This document shows positions 11,533 through 22,055 of a stretch of DNA of 64,000 bases, piece after piece. The notes under the pieces were generated by a model that worked only from the letters and a program-made list of their open reading frames with translations, was not told the DNA's origin and did not search any database. The number at the start of each line of letters is the position of its first letter. The first letter of the stretch is position 1. The stretch lies in assembly GCA_024180945.1 (NCBI GenBank), contig JAKSGN010000035.1:2294001-2358000 (forward strand), written 5' to 3'. This DNA is from Macrophomina tecta (lineage: Eukaryota; Ascomycota; Dothideomycetes; Botryosphaeriales; Botryosphaeriaceae). The position numbers and the translations under genes were made by a program.

Positions 11533-12522
11533 ATGACTTCAACTCCCGAGACCAAAAAAGTCACCATCATCGGCTGCGGCGCCATCGGTGCCTCCTGGGC
11601 AGCTCTCTTCGCCGCCCACGGCCTGACCGTCTCCTGCTTTGACATCAACCCGCAAGCCGAGACCTTCCTGCGCACGCTCGTCGCCGACGCGCTCCCCGTC
11701 CTCGCACGCCTCAACCAAGTTCGCGACGACCAGACGCGCGCCTCGGTACGTATAGACTTCACGACCGACCTCGCCAGCGCGCTGCGAGGCGCCGACTTCG
11801 TGCAAGAGAACGGACCCGAGCGCCTCGACTTCAAGCGCACCCTCTTCGCCGACATCGCCGCCCACATCGCCCCCACCACCATCATCGCGACCTCCTCCTC
11901 CGGCCTGACCTGCTCTTCCATCCAGTCCGGCATGAGCGCCGACGCCCGTCCGGAGCGCTGCGTCGTCGGGCACCCGTTCAATCCGCCGCACCTGATCCCG
12001 CTGGTCGAAGTGGTCGGTGGCGCGCAGACGTCGGAAACCACCGTCGCGCGCGCGATGGACTTCTACACCGCGCTGGGCAAGCGCGCGGTGCGCGTGCGCA
12101 AGGAGGTGCCCGGGCACATCGCGAACCGGCTGCAGGCGGCCCTGGTGCGGGAGATCCTGTACCTCACCCAGGAGGGTGTGTGCAGCGTGCAGGATATCGA
12201 CGATGCGGTGAGCTATGGGCCGGGACTGCGGTGGGGAGTGATGGGGCCGAGTGCGTTGTTGCATCTAGGGGGCGGCCAGGGCGGGATCGAGCATATGAGC
12301 GAGCATTTGTTGGGGCCGTTGACGGGGTGGTGGGCCCCGAGCGATCCGCTGGTAGATGAGGGGCTGCGGAAGAGGTGGGTGGAGGGGACTTTGGAGGCGG
12401 TGGGCGGGAGGAGGTATGAGGATTTGGCGAGGCAGAGGGACGAAGAGATTGTGGAGTTGTTGCGGACGAGGAAGGAGTGGGATGGGTATGCGGAGGAGAG
12501 GAAGGGGAAGGGTAGTGCTTAG
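11533..12522 (+). CDS. 3-hydroxyacyl-CoA dehydrogenase family, L-carnitine dehydrogenase-like
   Basis: Single exon, 329 residues, ordinary length for the short soluble members of this family. The N-terminus is a Rossmann fold with GCGAIGASW as NAD-binding turn and Asp (CFDIN) at the end of the second strand, favouring NAD over NADP. The central ENGPER, the SSSSG stretch and HPFNPPHLIPLVEVV motif, then a helical C-terminal domain beginning KEVPGHIANRLQAAL, are shared by L-carnitine 3-dehydrogenase, L-gulonate 3-dehydrogenase (lambda-crystallin) and 3-hydroxybutyryl-CoA dehydrogenase. Expected reaction: NAD-dependent oxidation of a 3-hydroxy group on an acid or acyl-CoA. Pairing with a CaiB-type CoA-transferase favours carnitine or another 3-hydroxy acid, but this is inference. 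Cytosolic. Confidence 0.82.
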   Translation: MTSTPETKKVTIIGCGAIGASWAALFAAHGLTVSCFDINPQAETFLRTLVADALPVLARLNQVRDDQTRASVRIDFTTDLASALRGADFVQENGPERLDFKRTLFADIAAHIAPTTIIATSSSGLTCSSIQSGMSADARPERCVVGHPFNPPHLIPLVEVVGGAQTSETTVARAMDFYTALGKRAVRVRKEVPGHIANRLQAALVREILYLTQEGVCSVQDIDDAVSYGPGLRWGVMGPSALLHLGGGQGGIEHMSEHLLGPLTGWWAPSDPLVDEGLRKRWVEGTLEAVGGRRYEDLARQRDEEIVELLRTRKEWDGYAEERKGKGSA

Positions 12523-13694
12523 TGGTTGGGATAGTGCTTGCAGGTACGATTAGAGACGAACAGACTGAAGATGTACACTCTGTAAAAGAACCAATTTGGA
12601 TGCAATTTTCAGTGGCGGAAACGTCCAAAAGTGTGCAATAAGGGTGTAGCTCAACTTGAACATGTTTGACAGATACCTAAGCACAGAGATCTAGGGGCCT
12701 CGAGGTACGAGGTCGGTATTGGAAGATTCCAACGGCAGTTGCAAAGAAGCATGACAGCTGAAGCATATACCGAGTCGGCAGTCTCCGAAAGCTGGTATGT
12801 TTTGGATCCTCACAATGAAAGATACATTGCAACATCCGAGGCACCGGTTTCGAAGGTCTGAGGGCGTCGGGGCGGTAAATTGATGCCCTCTATGGCTTCT
12901 ATGCATCAGAAAGTCTCTTACAGACATGGAAGTCTCCTGGCGCATTGTCATTGGCGCCTGAATGACTACTCCGCGTCCTGATGACCGTGCACAACTGAGA
13001 CGTGATTCCTGTAGCCATCCAGTGTATGGAGTCCAGACGCGAACCCATGTGGGGGACCACAAGCTTTTCGAAGAATGCAAGATCTCTCGATCTCAGGTAT
13101 TCCTCAACCCCCGGGCCTCAAAATGGGGCAAAAGGGTCTAGACAGGAGTCGCAAGATCCGGTTGGTCCAGGCTCTGTGGGTACATCTTTTACCAGATCTC
13201 CGACGTTCGGCAGGCCGTGATAACCGTGATAAGATGAACTGCCTGCTTCTGGTAATTCAGGGCCTTGCGACGGCGGCGGTGACGACCGAGATGCGGAGAT
13301 TGCGCGGAGCGGGCGCGTTGATCGACGATCATGGCATCACTGTGCATGCTGCGAACAGCGACACGGCGGTGTTATCGAGTCAGCAGGGGAGTCCTGCGTC
13401 GGAGGGAGAGATGAGGAAGAACGAAGAGAATTTGCTGGCAGATCGGCCCGTTATCACTGACGTCGGCCGAGGCAGCACAGCCTCGGCCGTCAGCCGGAGA
13501 TCTGATATCGGGGAGATCTGATATCGGGCATATCTCTGCCTTACCTACCCTGCGCAAGGACACTGCAGCGTCATAACATCAACCTTTGACCACACGAGCA
13601 GACGGCCCTTTGCCCCCGGAAACGCCCTTAAATATCCCAAACCACGCACGATGCCTCCTCGCTCAGCACCGCCATCAGCAAAACTACCCCCAAA
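12523..13694. other. Intergenic region with a short tandem repeat
   Basis: 1.2 kb without a supported gene. A 16-base unit is repeated perfectly twice at 13497-13528 (GAGATCTGATATCGGG). A 148-codon frame at 13075-13521 has no motifs and is judged chance. Confidence 0.55.
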
Positions 13695-14627
13695 ATGACA
13701 TCCCCATCATCATCACAGCGCCTCTACATTCTCGACTGCGACCTAACCCACTGGTCCAACCGCAGCGGCCGCATCCTGACCTGCCGCCCGGACGGCTCCG
13801 ACCTGCAGACGCTCATCAAAGATCTACAAGAGCTCCCCGACGGCATCGCCATCGACCACACCAATGCCCACATCTACTGGACCAATATGGGCACCAGCGG
13901 CTTTGCCGCCCCCGACGGCTCCATCCAGCGCAGCAACCTCGATGGCACCAACCTGACCACCATCCTGCCGCCATCCTCCACCCACACGCCCAAGCAGCTC
14001 GCCATCGCGCCGCGCAGCGGCAAGTTGTACTGGTCCGACCGCGAGGGCATGCGCGTCATGCGCGCGAACCTGGACGGGTCGGACCTCGAGACGCTGGTCA
14101 GCACCGGCACGACGCCGGAGCACCGCGCCGACAAGACGCGGTGGTGCGTGGGCATCGCGGTCGACGAGGCGCGGGGGTGGTTCTACTGGACGCAGAAGGG
14201 GCCGTCGAAGGGGAACGCAGGACGCATCCTGCGGGCGCGCATCGATGGAGGAGGAGCGCCCGCGAGGAATCCGGCCGAGCGGGGCGATGTCGAGTGCCTG
14301 TTTGAGGGGCTGCCCGAGCCAATTGACCTGGAGTTGGACGAGGAGAGGCAGGTGCTGTATTGGACGGACAGGGGCGACCCGCCGACGGGGAATACGCTGA
14401 ATCGCGCGTTTGTAGGGGAGGGGCGCAGGGATGGAGAGAGGCAGATTTTGGCGAGAAGGCTGCACGAGACGATAGGGTTGGCCCTGGACGCAAGGGCGCA
14501 GGTCGTCTATGTGACAGATTTGGCGGGTGGGGTGTATCGTGTTAAGGTGGGAGGGAAGGGTGAGGGGGAAAAGGATGTGCTGTTTTCGGAGTTGGGCGAC
14601 TTGACGGGCATTGCGCTCTCTGGGTAG
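13695..14627 (+). CDS. YWTD/LDL-receptor-class-B-like beta-propeller protein
   Basis: Single exon, 310 residues. Repeated blades are visible through the pattern (I/L)YW(T/S)(D/N/Q): IYWTN, LYWSD, FYWTQ and LYWTD, each followed by a segment like I-x-R-x-N-L-D-G-(S/T), as in LDL-receptor class B propellers. About six blades fit the length, so the protein is essentially one propeller. No signal peptide is seen at this start, so unlike animal LDL-receptor relatives it is probably intracellular. Related stand-alone YWTD proteins are common in filamentous fungi with no known function; a sugar-lactone lactonase-type activity is possible for six-bladed propellers but no metal site could be identified. 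Confidence 0.8.
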   Translation: MTSPSSSQRLYILDCDLTHWSNRSGRILTCRPDGSDLQTLIKDLQELPDGIAIDHTNAHIYWTNMGTSGFAAPDGSIQRSNLDGTNLTTILPPSSTHTPKQLAIAPRSGKLYWSDREGMRVMRANLDGSDLETLVSTGTTPEHRADKTRWCVGIAVDEARGWFYWTQKGPSKGNAGRILRARIDGGGAPARNPAERGDVECLFEGLPEPIDLELDEERQVLYWTDRGDPPTGNTLNRAFVGEGRRDGERQILARRLHETIGLALDARAQVVYVTDLAGGVYRVKVGGKGEGEKDVLFSELGDLTGIALSG

Positions 14628-14986
14628 TGAGTGGAGTACTGCACAAGTCAGGAACTCCTATTGTAATGTTTATTGCATGTAAATAGAAAGGCGCATGATG
14701 GGCGCCAAGGGCATAGAGGGTCGGCGTTACAAGAGAGCCCACTTCACTTTATCATCCGAGGATGTAGGGGAATGGGAAAAGAAATCTATATTTGATGAAA
14801 GCTCATCTAAAAAGTATGTATGATGAAAGGCGTTAGTGGATGTGCCATCTTCAGAGTCCTGCTCCATTAAGTTGTGTGCCACTGTCTCGTTGTTTGGAAT
14901 AGTCGTGTAGGGAATCTATCCCCGCTTTTTGTTGTGGTTCCGTAAGTCTTCAAGCCGGTCGAATACTCCTGTAGACGTCGCAGAAT
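14628..14986. other. Convergent 3' region
   Basis: 359 bases between the convergent ends of the propeller gene and the small secreted protein gene. Nothing recognised beyond presumed 3' UTRs. Confidence 0.6.
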
Positions 14987-15442
14987 TTAGGCGGTAGTCG
15001 ATGGCTTAAGCTTGGCGGCCTTCGATATCTTGACGTTGGCGGTGGTGGTAGGGATGTAGGAGCTGGACGAAGCAGAAGTGCTGACGAGCTTGACATTGGC
15101 AACCATAGCAAGAGTGGTGGTCGGAACAGGAACGCTGGAGACGACAGCAGAAATGGATGAAGACTCTGAAGAGCTGCTGGAAGCAACGACAGTGCTGGAT
15201 GCTGCAGGGGTGCTGGATGCCTCAGGGGTGCTGCTGGCGAGAACGGTGACCGTGGACATGGCATTGCTGGAAGGAGTCGCGACTGTGCTACTGGATGAGA
15301 CCTTCAGGCCGTAAGGGCCCAGCATAGCTGCGGTAGGGACGATTGGTAGAGCAGCAGCATCAGCCTCACGCTTCTCGACTGGAGCAGCAAAGCTGACGGC
15401 ACCGATGGTGAGGAGGGCCATGACGATCTTGGCGGCGTACAT
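14987..15442 (-). CDS. Small secreted Ser/Thr/Ala-rich protein with Kex2 site
   Basis: Single exon, 151 residues. A signal peptide (MYAAKIVMALLTIGAVSFAA) is followed directly by PVEKREADAAALP, a dibasic Kex2 cleavage site with an acidic-Ala spacer like that trimmed by dipeptidyl aminopeptidase in yeast pheromone precursors. The rest is Ser/Thr/Val/Ala-rich, without cysteine or known domain, and probably heavily O-mannosylated. There is no repeated peptide, so a pheromone precursor is unlikely. No convincing GPI tail. Wall-associated or released; function unknown. Confidence 0.65.
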   Translation of the reverse strand: MYAAKIVMALLTIGAVSFAAPVEKREADAAALPIVPTAAMLGPYGLKVSSSSTVATPSSNAMSTVTVLASSTPEASSTPAASSTVVASSSSSESSSISAVVSSVPVPTTTLAMVANVKLVSTSASSSSYIPTTTANVKISKAAKLKPSTTA

Positions 15443-17389
15443 ATTGGCGGAGATGTATTGATATAGATGTGCTTATGCTGACTTTGGTTTGAAGGTGGAA
15501 AGACTCTAAAAGAGTGGAGTCTAGCAAGTTCACTTCTCGATTGAGGTTCAAAAGGAAGGACGACCGAAGTCAAGACAGGGATGACCGGAGTCTGGGGAGT
15601 GATTGTTTAGCTCGAAGGCTGAATGAAAGAATGATGCTCGATACCGACTGCCATCCTGAGCAGGTGGGGCAGTTTTTATCCTGGTCGAGTGCGGCTATGC
15701 AATGGTAATTCTGTCGGTTGATCAGCATCTGGACCAACACCACGATGGCAGATGACTCCAGGTCCTTGGCATGGGGTGCTTGGCGCAGCATTAGCTTCCC
15801 AGTGCAAGGGAACGCAGGGATACTAATCTCCCAGTGACTATTGGTCTGGTCCCTGATGTGAGATATTCTTTCCGCATGCGGTTGGCGCCTTACCGTCTCT
15901 TCTTAGCGCCTCTTTCGAAATGTTTGCTGGCCTTTGCTACCTATTCTTGCCGATTTGTGGGATCAACCCCAGAATGACTTTGAAGTTGCTGACCTACTTC
16001 CTCCCACCAGCGTGTTTGTCCTCCGACAAGAGACAAAACTTCGCAAACCCACCGGATTGGAATCTCTCTGCGAGAATAGTAAGGTCATAGTTGGAAGTCA
16101 ATACGGATCTAACAGGTCTTTGTCGCCGGAATTGGTTAGTACCCTGACACATGAGATGTTTCAACAATGGCACGCAGAGTTAGACTTTCACAGGTCTGAA
16201 GCGGCCTCGACCATGTCTATAAACAGTCAGCGAGACCGATTCCATCCAAGGAATTCACTTCTGAAGTAGCACGGTGAGGATGCTGGCGACAGAGGAGGAA
16301 CGCGATTGATGAATTCGCTTCACCTGATGCAAAAAGCGAGCCTTCGAAAGCCTGGTAGTTTTAATTTATCGTGCCAATGAGTCAGCGGTGAAGCCGTCTT
16401 ACTCATTTGCATACGCGATCGGTTCAAGAGCGACTGATCGCACTTATGTCTGAACAGACACTTCACCTCGTCATGATAAGGATAGCTTGCGATATCTCCG
16501 GGACCTACCTCGTTATGTGCAGTTAAGATTTATATCAGATCACTGTAAGAAGAATACCCGTCTCTCACGCCCGTGGCTGGGTATTGCTTGCTGCGTACGT
16601 TGATACGCTTTTGTGGTCATGCCACCATGCGCATCTACTGTGAGGGAACCAATGCAAAAAATGTTCATCGTTATGTATGTGTGGAATCTGTGGCTTTCGT
16701 GCTTCGCTTTCGCCACACCACAGTCAATCTCCACCAATAAGTGGCGGTCTGATACCACGCCTCGAATCAGCTGAGCGTCGGCGAACGTAGATGAAAAGTT
16801 GATGAGGCTTCTCCACAATTGTGGCGTCGTTTGCTCTCTGTCCCCACAACGCGCCGAACCTTCGCGCGTACGTCTCCACAGCTCGGCTATCAACCATCCA
16901 CACGACGATAATATGGGTCCTTCTCGCTTGACCGTATTTACGCCACGGTGAAGCAGCGCGAATCTAGACAGCTTTGTGGTCATTCTGGATTGAAAAGAAC
17001 CGGTCAGTAGACATCATCGAAAAAGGTATTGAGTAGTTTGGTGTAAACGGCGTTTTACTCAGGGTACGTAAACGTTCTACACACCTGTGAGAAGTATCTG
17101 AAGTTGCTGCACAGTCAAATCTATGGCGGAGCTTGTGCCAAAAAAGGAAGGTGTGGAACGAATTCCCGTATCCAAGCTCGCTTATACTGCACTGTCTGCA
17201 CAAGCATCTCTAAAGTAAAGCTTGCGGCGTGGAACAGCCCCCCCCCACCACCACACAGAGCGGAAGTCCAAGGAACTCGGCGTGGCTTTCCTAGCAAACA
17301 ATGCCATGGCCACTCAATTCGGTTGACCAGTTGCGACTTTGCTGTCAGTAGCGTGGTAATTACACGAGAATGTCACCGTGCTGCTGTGG
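15443..17389. other. Intergenic region, no supported gene
   Basis: About 2 kb. Frames of about 110-150 codons at 15934-16269 and 16540-16983 (minus) have no motifs, no start context and unlike codon choice, and are not called. Confidence 0.55.
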
Positions 17390-17395
17390 TATAAA
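17390..17395 (+). promoter_or_regulatory. TATA box of the aspartic protease gene
   Basis: TATAAA 111 bases before the ATG at 17501, which supports that start over in-frame Met codons upstream. Confidence 0.5.
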
Positions 17396-17500
17396 TTGAG
17401 CTTTGCTGGTTATCTTGGAAAGGTCAGCCCTTCCCGGCTTCAATCATCAGAGCACGCTTTTCCACGATCCTGTCCCCTCTTTGACCCCATATCATACACC

Positions 17501-18801
17501 ATGCCATCTTTTAAGTCAGCCGCTGCTCTGGCGGTAATTCTTGGCCTTGCGGCAGCTTCACCCATCGACAAGCCCATTGGGAAGCGTGCCGCTTTTGGCC
17601 TGAAGCAGGTTCAGAAAGGAACATACTACAAGAACGGAGCTGCGCAAATTCTCAAGACTTTCAACAAGTACGGAAAGGTTGCTCCTTCTGCCGTCGTGGC
17701 AGCTGCTGCCGCAGCGAAGACCGGATCCGCCGCAGCTGTGCCCGTGGATGAGTACGATTCGCTCTACCTGACGCCCGTTACTGTTGGCGGCAAGGAGTTG
17801 GAGCTTGATTTTGATACCGGATCCGCCGATCTCTGGGTCTTTTCTACATCTCTTTCAACCAGTACGCAGTCCGGTCATGCTGTTTATGACCCGAGTGTCT
17901 CCGGCACTGAGCTGGAGGGATCTACCTGGTGGGTTTTTGACAACCATAGTGCATGCATACAATATCTGACGCTTAACAGGAACATCAGCTACGCAGATGG
18001 CAGTGGTGCTGCGGGCATTGTTTATGCTGATAAGGTTGTTGTGGGTGGTGTCACTGCTACATCCCAGGCTGTCGAGGCTGCCACGTCAGTTTCCAGCTCT
18101 TTCGCCGAGGACACTGATAGTGATGGTATTCTTGGCCTCGCTTTCAGTTCCATTAACACTGTCAAGCCCAAGTCTCAGAGCACCTTCTTCGACACCGTCG
18201 CTGATGACCTGGCGGAGAGGCTCTTCGCGGTAGCACTCAAGAAGGGCGAAGCAGGCGAATATCATTTCGGCTACACCGATGGCAGCCAGTACACCGGAGA
18301 GATTGCATACACAGATGTGAACAGCTCGACAGGATACTGGGAATTCACTTCGTCCGGCTTTGCTGTCGGCAATGGCTCAGTCAACTCTACATCCCTGAAC
18401 GCGATTGCGGACACCGGCACTACTCTGCTCCTCCTTCCTGATGATGTGGTTGCTGCCTACTACGACCAGGTCACTGACTCTCAGTACCAACCAATTCTTG
18501 GCGGCTGGATGTTCCCTTGCGGCACCGAACTTCCCGATTTCACACTCGTAATTGGGGGCGAAGAGCGCATCGTCCCCGGCTCTTACCTTGAATACACAGG
18601 CGCCATTGCAATCTTCTGCTTCGGTGGTATTCAGTCGAACTCTGGCCTGGACTTCTCCGTTATTGGAGATGTGTTCCTCAAGGTGAGTAATACCAAATAA
18701 CCCGTGTGAATTTCGCCAGCTGACTTATTCGACAGTCTCAATATGTTATCTTCGATCATACAACTGAGAGTCCTCGCCTCGGATTTGCTCAACAGGCTTG
18801 A
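17501..18801 (+). CDS. Secreted pepsin-type aspartic protease (aspergillopepsin-like)
   Basis: Three exons, 17501-17928, 17980-18682 and 18736-18801, giving 398 residues. The first intron is 51 nt and open in frame; removing it restores the usual W-x-I-S-Y-x-D-G-S flap sequence. The final exon supplies the C-terminal segment SQYVIFDH...LGFAQQA. Layout: signal peptide (1-20), propeptide with a basic site (IGKR) near residue 29, then the A1 catalytic domain with both active-site motifs, DTGS at residue 105 and DTGT at residue 287. Two cysteines near the C-terminus (FPCG and IFCFGGIQ) match the conserved disulfide. All key residues are intact, so an active acid endopeptidase is expected. Confidence 0.93.
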
Positions 18802-18925
18802 GCCGGAATGATTCGATAAGGAGAGGGGCATGATAAGGGATGAAATAAAGATTCAGAGCCACTTTCCATTGTGCCTTTCAAGTTCTGCATCGGTGCTTTT
18901 AAATTCCCGGGACTAGCACATGTCA

Positions 18926-20113
18926 TTACGGGTCATTCTCGTCCAGCAAGAAGAACTCCGGCGCCTTCCCCACCCACTCATCCACGCCATCCAAGCTCTT
19001 TCCTTCCACATACCCAAACAACTCCCTCAAAAGAGCATTCGTCAACTGCGTGACCCTCACGCCATCTGCCGGCCCCACCCACGTACGATTCAAAACCGCT
19101 CTCTGCTCCAACAAGTCAATCCACAGCGGAATATCACTGTAATCCAAGTGCCTCGTCCCATTCACCTGCACGACCCTCAGCCATCCACTCTGCGCCTCAC
19201 TGAAATACTCCCACGTTCCATCCCCGTCCGCGATTGACAAATTTCCTTCAAAATGCGTGTGGCTGGCGAGCTCCAAAAAGGGGCGCTCCAAGTCCGGCGG
19301 TGCAACACCGGTATCAACGTTCCCCTCCGTGTCCGAGAACTGCAAAAGCGAGCCATCTAGATTCGCGCCCACCTTGAACAGCGCCGCCTCGCTGCTTCCG
19401 GTTGCGGCCATCACGGCGGCCGCCGCGGCGCCCCCGACGCTGTGCCCAAAGACGCCGAAATGCGTGACGTTGAACGGCGCGCCGAACGCACGCACGAGAT
19501 CGGGCAGGAACGGTTCGCTCACGGCGGCCAGGATGTCCGAGACGCGGAAGTCGAGCACCTGGAACGCCTCCTCCATGGTGGGCGGGTAGGCCGAGAAGTC
19601 CGGGTAGCCGTAGACGCCGCCGCCGCCGTAGGGGAGGGGGAGGTACGGAGCCTCGCCCGGGTGGTCGATGGCGACGACGGCGTGGCCGTGCGACGCGAGC
19701 TCGGAGAGGTAGGCGGTGTAGGCGGCGGCGGGCACGCCGGCGCCCGGTGTGAAGATGAGGATCGGGTAGGGCGAGGTCGCGTTGGCGAAGGCGGGGGACG
19801 TGCCGAGGAGCGTGCTGGCTTGGAATTGGAGCCGCGTCGTCAGGCGCGAGAGGGAGCCAGGCGTCAGGCCGATGGTGGATTCGAAGATGCCGGCGCTGAT
19901 GGGGTCGAGGTACGGAATGGTGGTGTTGGGGATTTGGAGGGTCGGATAGTAAATAGTTAAGAGAAAGAAGGTGCCTGGGGAGGTGGGGTCATTGGGGGTC
20001 GTGTGGTTGAAGATGTGCTGCGTGTAGCCGACGTGGTAGGGGCCTGTCGGATCCCACAGGGAGATGGCTTGGACGAGCCAGGCGTTGGCGAGCGTGAGCA
20101 GGAGAGAACGCAT
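18926..20113 (-). CDS. Secreted PAF-acetylhydrolase-like alpha/beta hydrolase
   Basis: Single exon, 395 residues. It starts with a signal peptide (MRSLLLTLANAWLVQA). An oxyanion-type segment ILIFTPGAG and the nucleophile elbow GHSVGG (Ser near residue 225) identify an alpha/beta hydrolase, and the overall pattern (VVAIDHPGEA, then the elbow, then an LDGS strand) resembles plasma PAF-acetylhydrolase-type esterases widespread in fungi. A His in TRHLDYSDIP is the likely catalytic histidine. Several N-x-S/T sites support secretion. Substrate probably short-chain or oxidised lipid esters, by family only. It ends 124 bases from the stop of the aspartic protease gene, in convergent orientation. Confidence 0.82.
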   Translation of the reverse strand: MRSLLLTLANAWLVQAISLWDPTGPYHVGYTQHIFNHTTPNDPTSPGTFFLLTIYYPTLQIPNTTIPYLDPISAGIFESTIGLTPGSLSRLTTRLQFQASTLLGTSPAFANATSPYPILIFTPGAGVPAAAYTAYLSELASHGHAVVAIDHPGEAPYLPLPYGGGGVYGYPDFSAYPPTMEEAFQVLDFRVSDILAAVSEPFLPDLVRAFGAPFNVTHFGVFGHSVGGAAAAAVMAATGSSEAALFKVGANLDGSLLQFSDTEGNVDTGVAPPDLERPFLELASHTHFEGNLSIADGDGTWEYFSEAQSGWLRVVQVNGTRHLDYSDIPLWIDLLEQRAVLNRTWVGPADGVRVTQLTNALLRELFGYVEGKSLDGVDEWVGKAPEFFLLDENDP

Positions 20114-21821
20114 CTTGTGTTCTGCGGTGCGATTCCTGGAAGCAAGGAAGTCCTGGTGAGGAGGCGGTAGTCAGAAGCTTAAGTCTTCTTGGTAGCGGGA
20201 GAGGCGGCTGTCGAACAAATGCTCGTTAATCCTCTGGGAATGCATTCAACGTCATTTTGCCTGACGGTAGCCATTGTGGAACTCCTCCGGCCTTCTTATA
20301 GTTCCACCTGCCATATTGGTGTGGCTTCCGCACACTAGCGCTTACTGTGGCTGATAAAAACCCGGTCTATGGCGTTCAACAGCTGAGGCGCAAAGTTGAG
20401 ATTTCTATATCCTTACCTTGAACTAAATATAGGAACTATACATGCAATCCATTGCAGGGCTCATGTGTCCTGGCACGCGGCTGGTTCAAATGATCGGACG
20501 TTTCACGTGCAGCCTAATATTCAAAGGACTTCTACGGACCCCCGGAACTCATAGCGCCGTCCAGATTCGGTTAGGCAAAAATCGTGTGGAGAAAGCGTAG
20601 AGCTACTTTAGAGGGCTGATGAACAAGGCAGAGGCTGTCACTGAATGCGAGTCGAAATGCCACAATTTGCGTCTGGCTGGAAGGTCATGCTGCGCCATGA
20701 GGGTGCTATTTTACGACAAATTGCGGGAGGAAAAATCAAAATAGGGATAATCTTCGCAACAGCCTTCTAGTAAATGTTCAGGGGGGGAGGTGAAAAGAAA
20801 ATCTGCCATGGTACATACATGTGCCCAGCGAGCACGAGCTTGATTAAGTTTGCAGAACTTTATTTTTTTATTTTTTTTTTTTTTTTTTTTTGCGGATATC
20901 AGTGCTCTGAGCCTAACTTCTCAGGCCCGAAACGCCCGAAAACCTGAAATTATTGCCAAAGTCGCAACGCAACCCATCACTGCAGTGTTTGGCAGAAGAT
21001 AATGCTCTGCGAATCAAGTTGCAGCCGAGTATGAGCCTAGCCCTTTCATTTTCTGCCCCTGAAATTCTGCACAGAAGCGTCTCGGCAGCCGCAAAGCCGA
21101 CTGGCAGTTGAGGCTCTTGATATCCCGTAGGCGCAATCTTATAAGTCCCAATCGCTATTACTCTTTACGTGTCAAACACAGTGATTTTGCCACATCGAGA
21201 GATCCTCAATAGGGACGGGAGGTACTCATGTACCAAGGCGTGCTTTTCTCCAGCTTTCAGAGCCTGCAAGGAAAAGTTTACAGGCGCAATCAGAAGGAGT
21301 GACCCGATCCCAATATCATAGCTTATCATATACACAAAAGAGATAACCTTACAAATGAAAAGATGCATAAGGATCCGGCTAATGTGAGGCTCTCCTGAAT
21401 GGTTTCCTCTTCCGTCCTCGTTCCAATACTGCAAATTCCCTCGATGAAACCCTCGTCAGACGTAGTAGCTCTGTCCCTGTATGCCGATCAAGGAAGGCGC
21501 AAGAATAAAGATCTATGACTTTAGGTAGCTTGCTTTAGACAGCGTTCAGGTTAGTAATTGCATGTTGTGCGAGAATTTCAGAACATTTTGTTGCTTACCA
21601 GAATATTGTACGAATACTTTCGGCACTTGAAATCGGCTGAACTCAGGCCCGAAAATACAAAAGCGCGGAAATTCAGCTAAAATTCCGTGTGAGCCCTGGC
21701 CCCGAGCGTTAATAAAAACCAACTTGCGAGACTAACCGAAGGGATGCGAATGCAGCCGAGGAAGCGATCAGCTTCTCCTCACTGACAAAATCCCTTGCAA
21801 TGAGTGCAGTCGGCAATGCCA
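20114..21821. other. Gene-poor stretch with a poly-T tract
   Basis: 1.7 kb without a supported gene. A T-rich tract of about 30 bases lies near 20862-20891. No transposon ends or coding similarity were recognised. Confidence 0.55.
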
Positions 21822-22007
21822 TCACTCCTTCTTTTCCGGGTGGCGGGTGACCTCCACGTTCCCTAGAATCTTCTTGCGCACATACTGGCCGAGGGTGAAT
21901 ATCAGGACCGTGAACCAGATGCAGTGAATGAAGATGATTCCTCTTGGAATCTCCAGCGACTGCTCGGGCCGTATGGCAGAGTTTATGGTGGCGTCTTTTG
22001 CATCCAT
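21822..22007 (-). CDS. Possible small single-helix membrane protein
   Basis: A 61-codon frame starting MDAKDATIN (an in-frame Met lies 16 codons upstream). It has a polar N-terminus, one strongly hydrophobic helix (IIFIHCIWFTVLIFTLG) and a basic C-terminus ending HPEKKE, the pattern of a small membrane protein or of the last exon of a larger one. No family recognised and no neighbour helps. It may be a chance frame in a gene-poor region. Confidence 0.3.
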   Translation of the reverse strand: MDAKDATINSAIRPEQSLEIPRGIIFIHCIWFTVLIFTLGQYVRKKILGNVEVTRHPEKKE

Positions 22008-22055
22008 GTTGCCCGGCGGCAGTGGTGGTGATAATGGTTGAAAACTTGCTGTCAC

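Noticed and set aside
14987..15442. Mating-pheromone precursor
   Set aside because: Only one processing site and no repeated peptide.
20440..20520. GGTTCAAAT motif like a tRNA B-box
   Set aside because: No A-box, cloverleaf or acceptor stem could be built around it.
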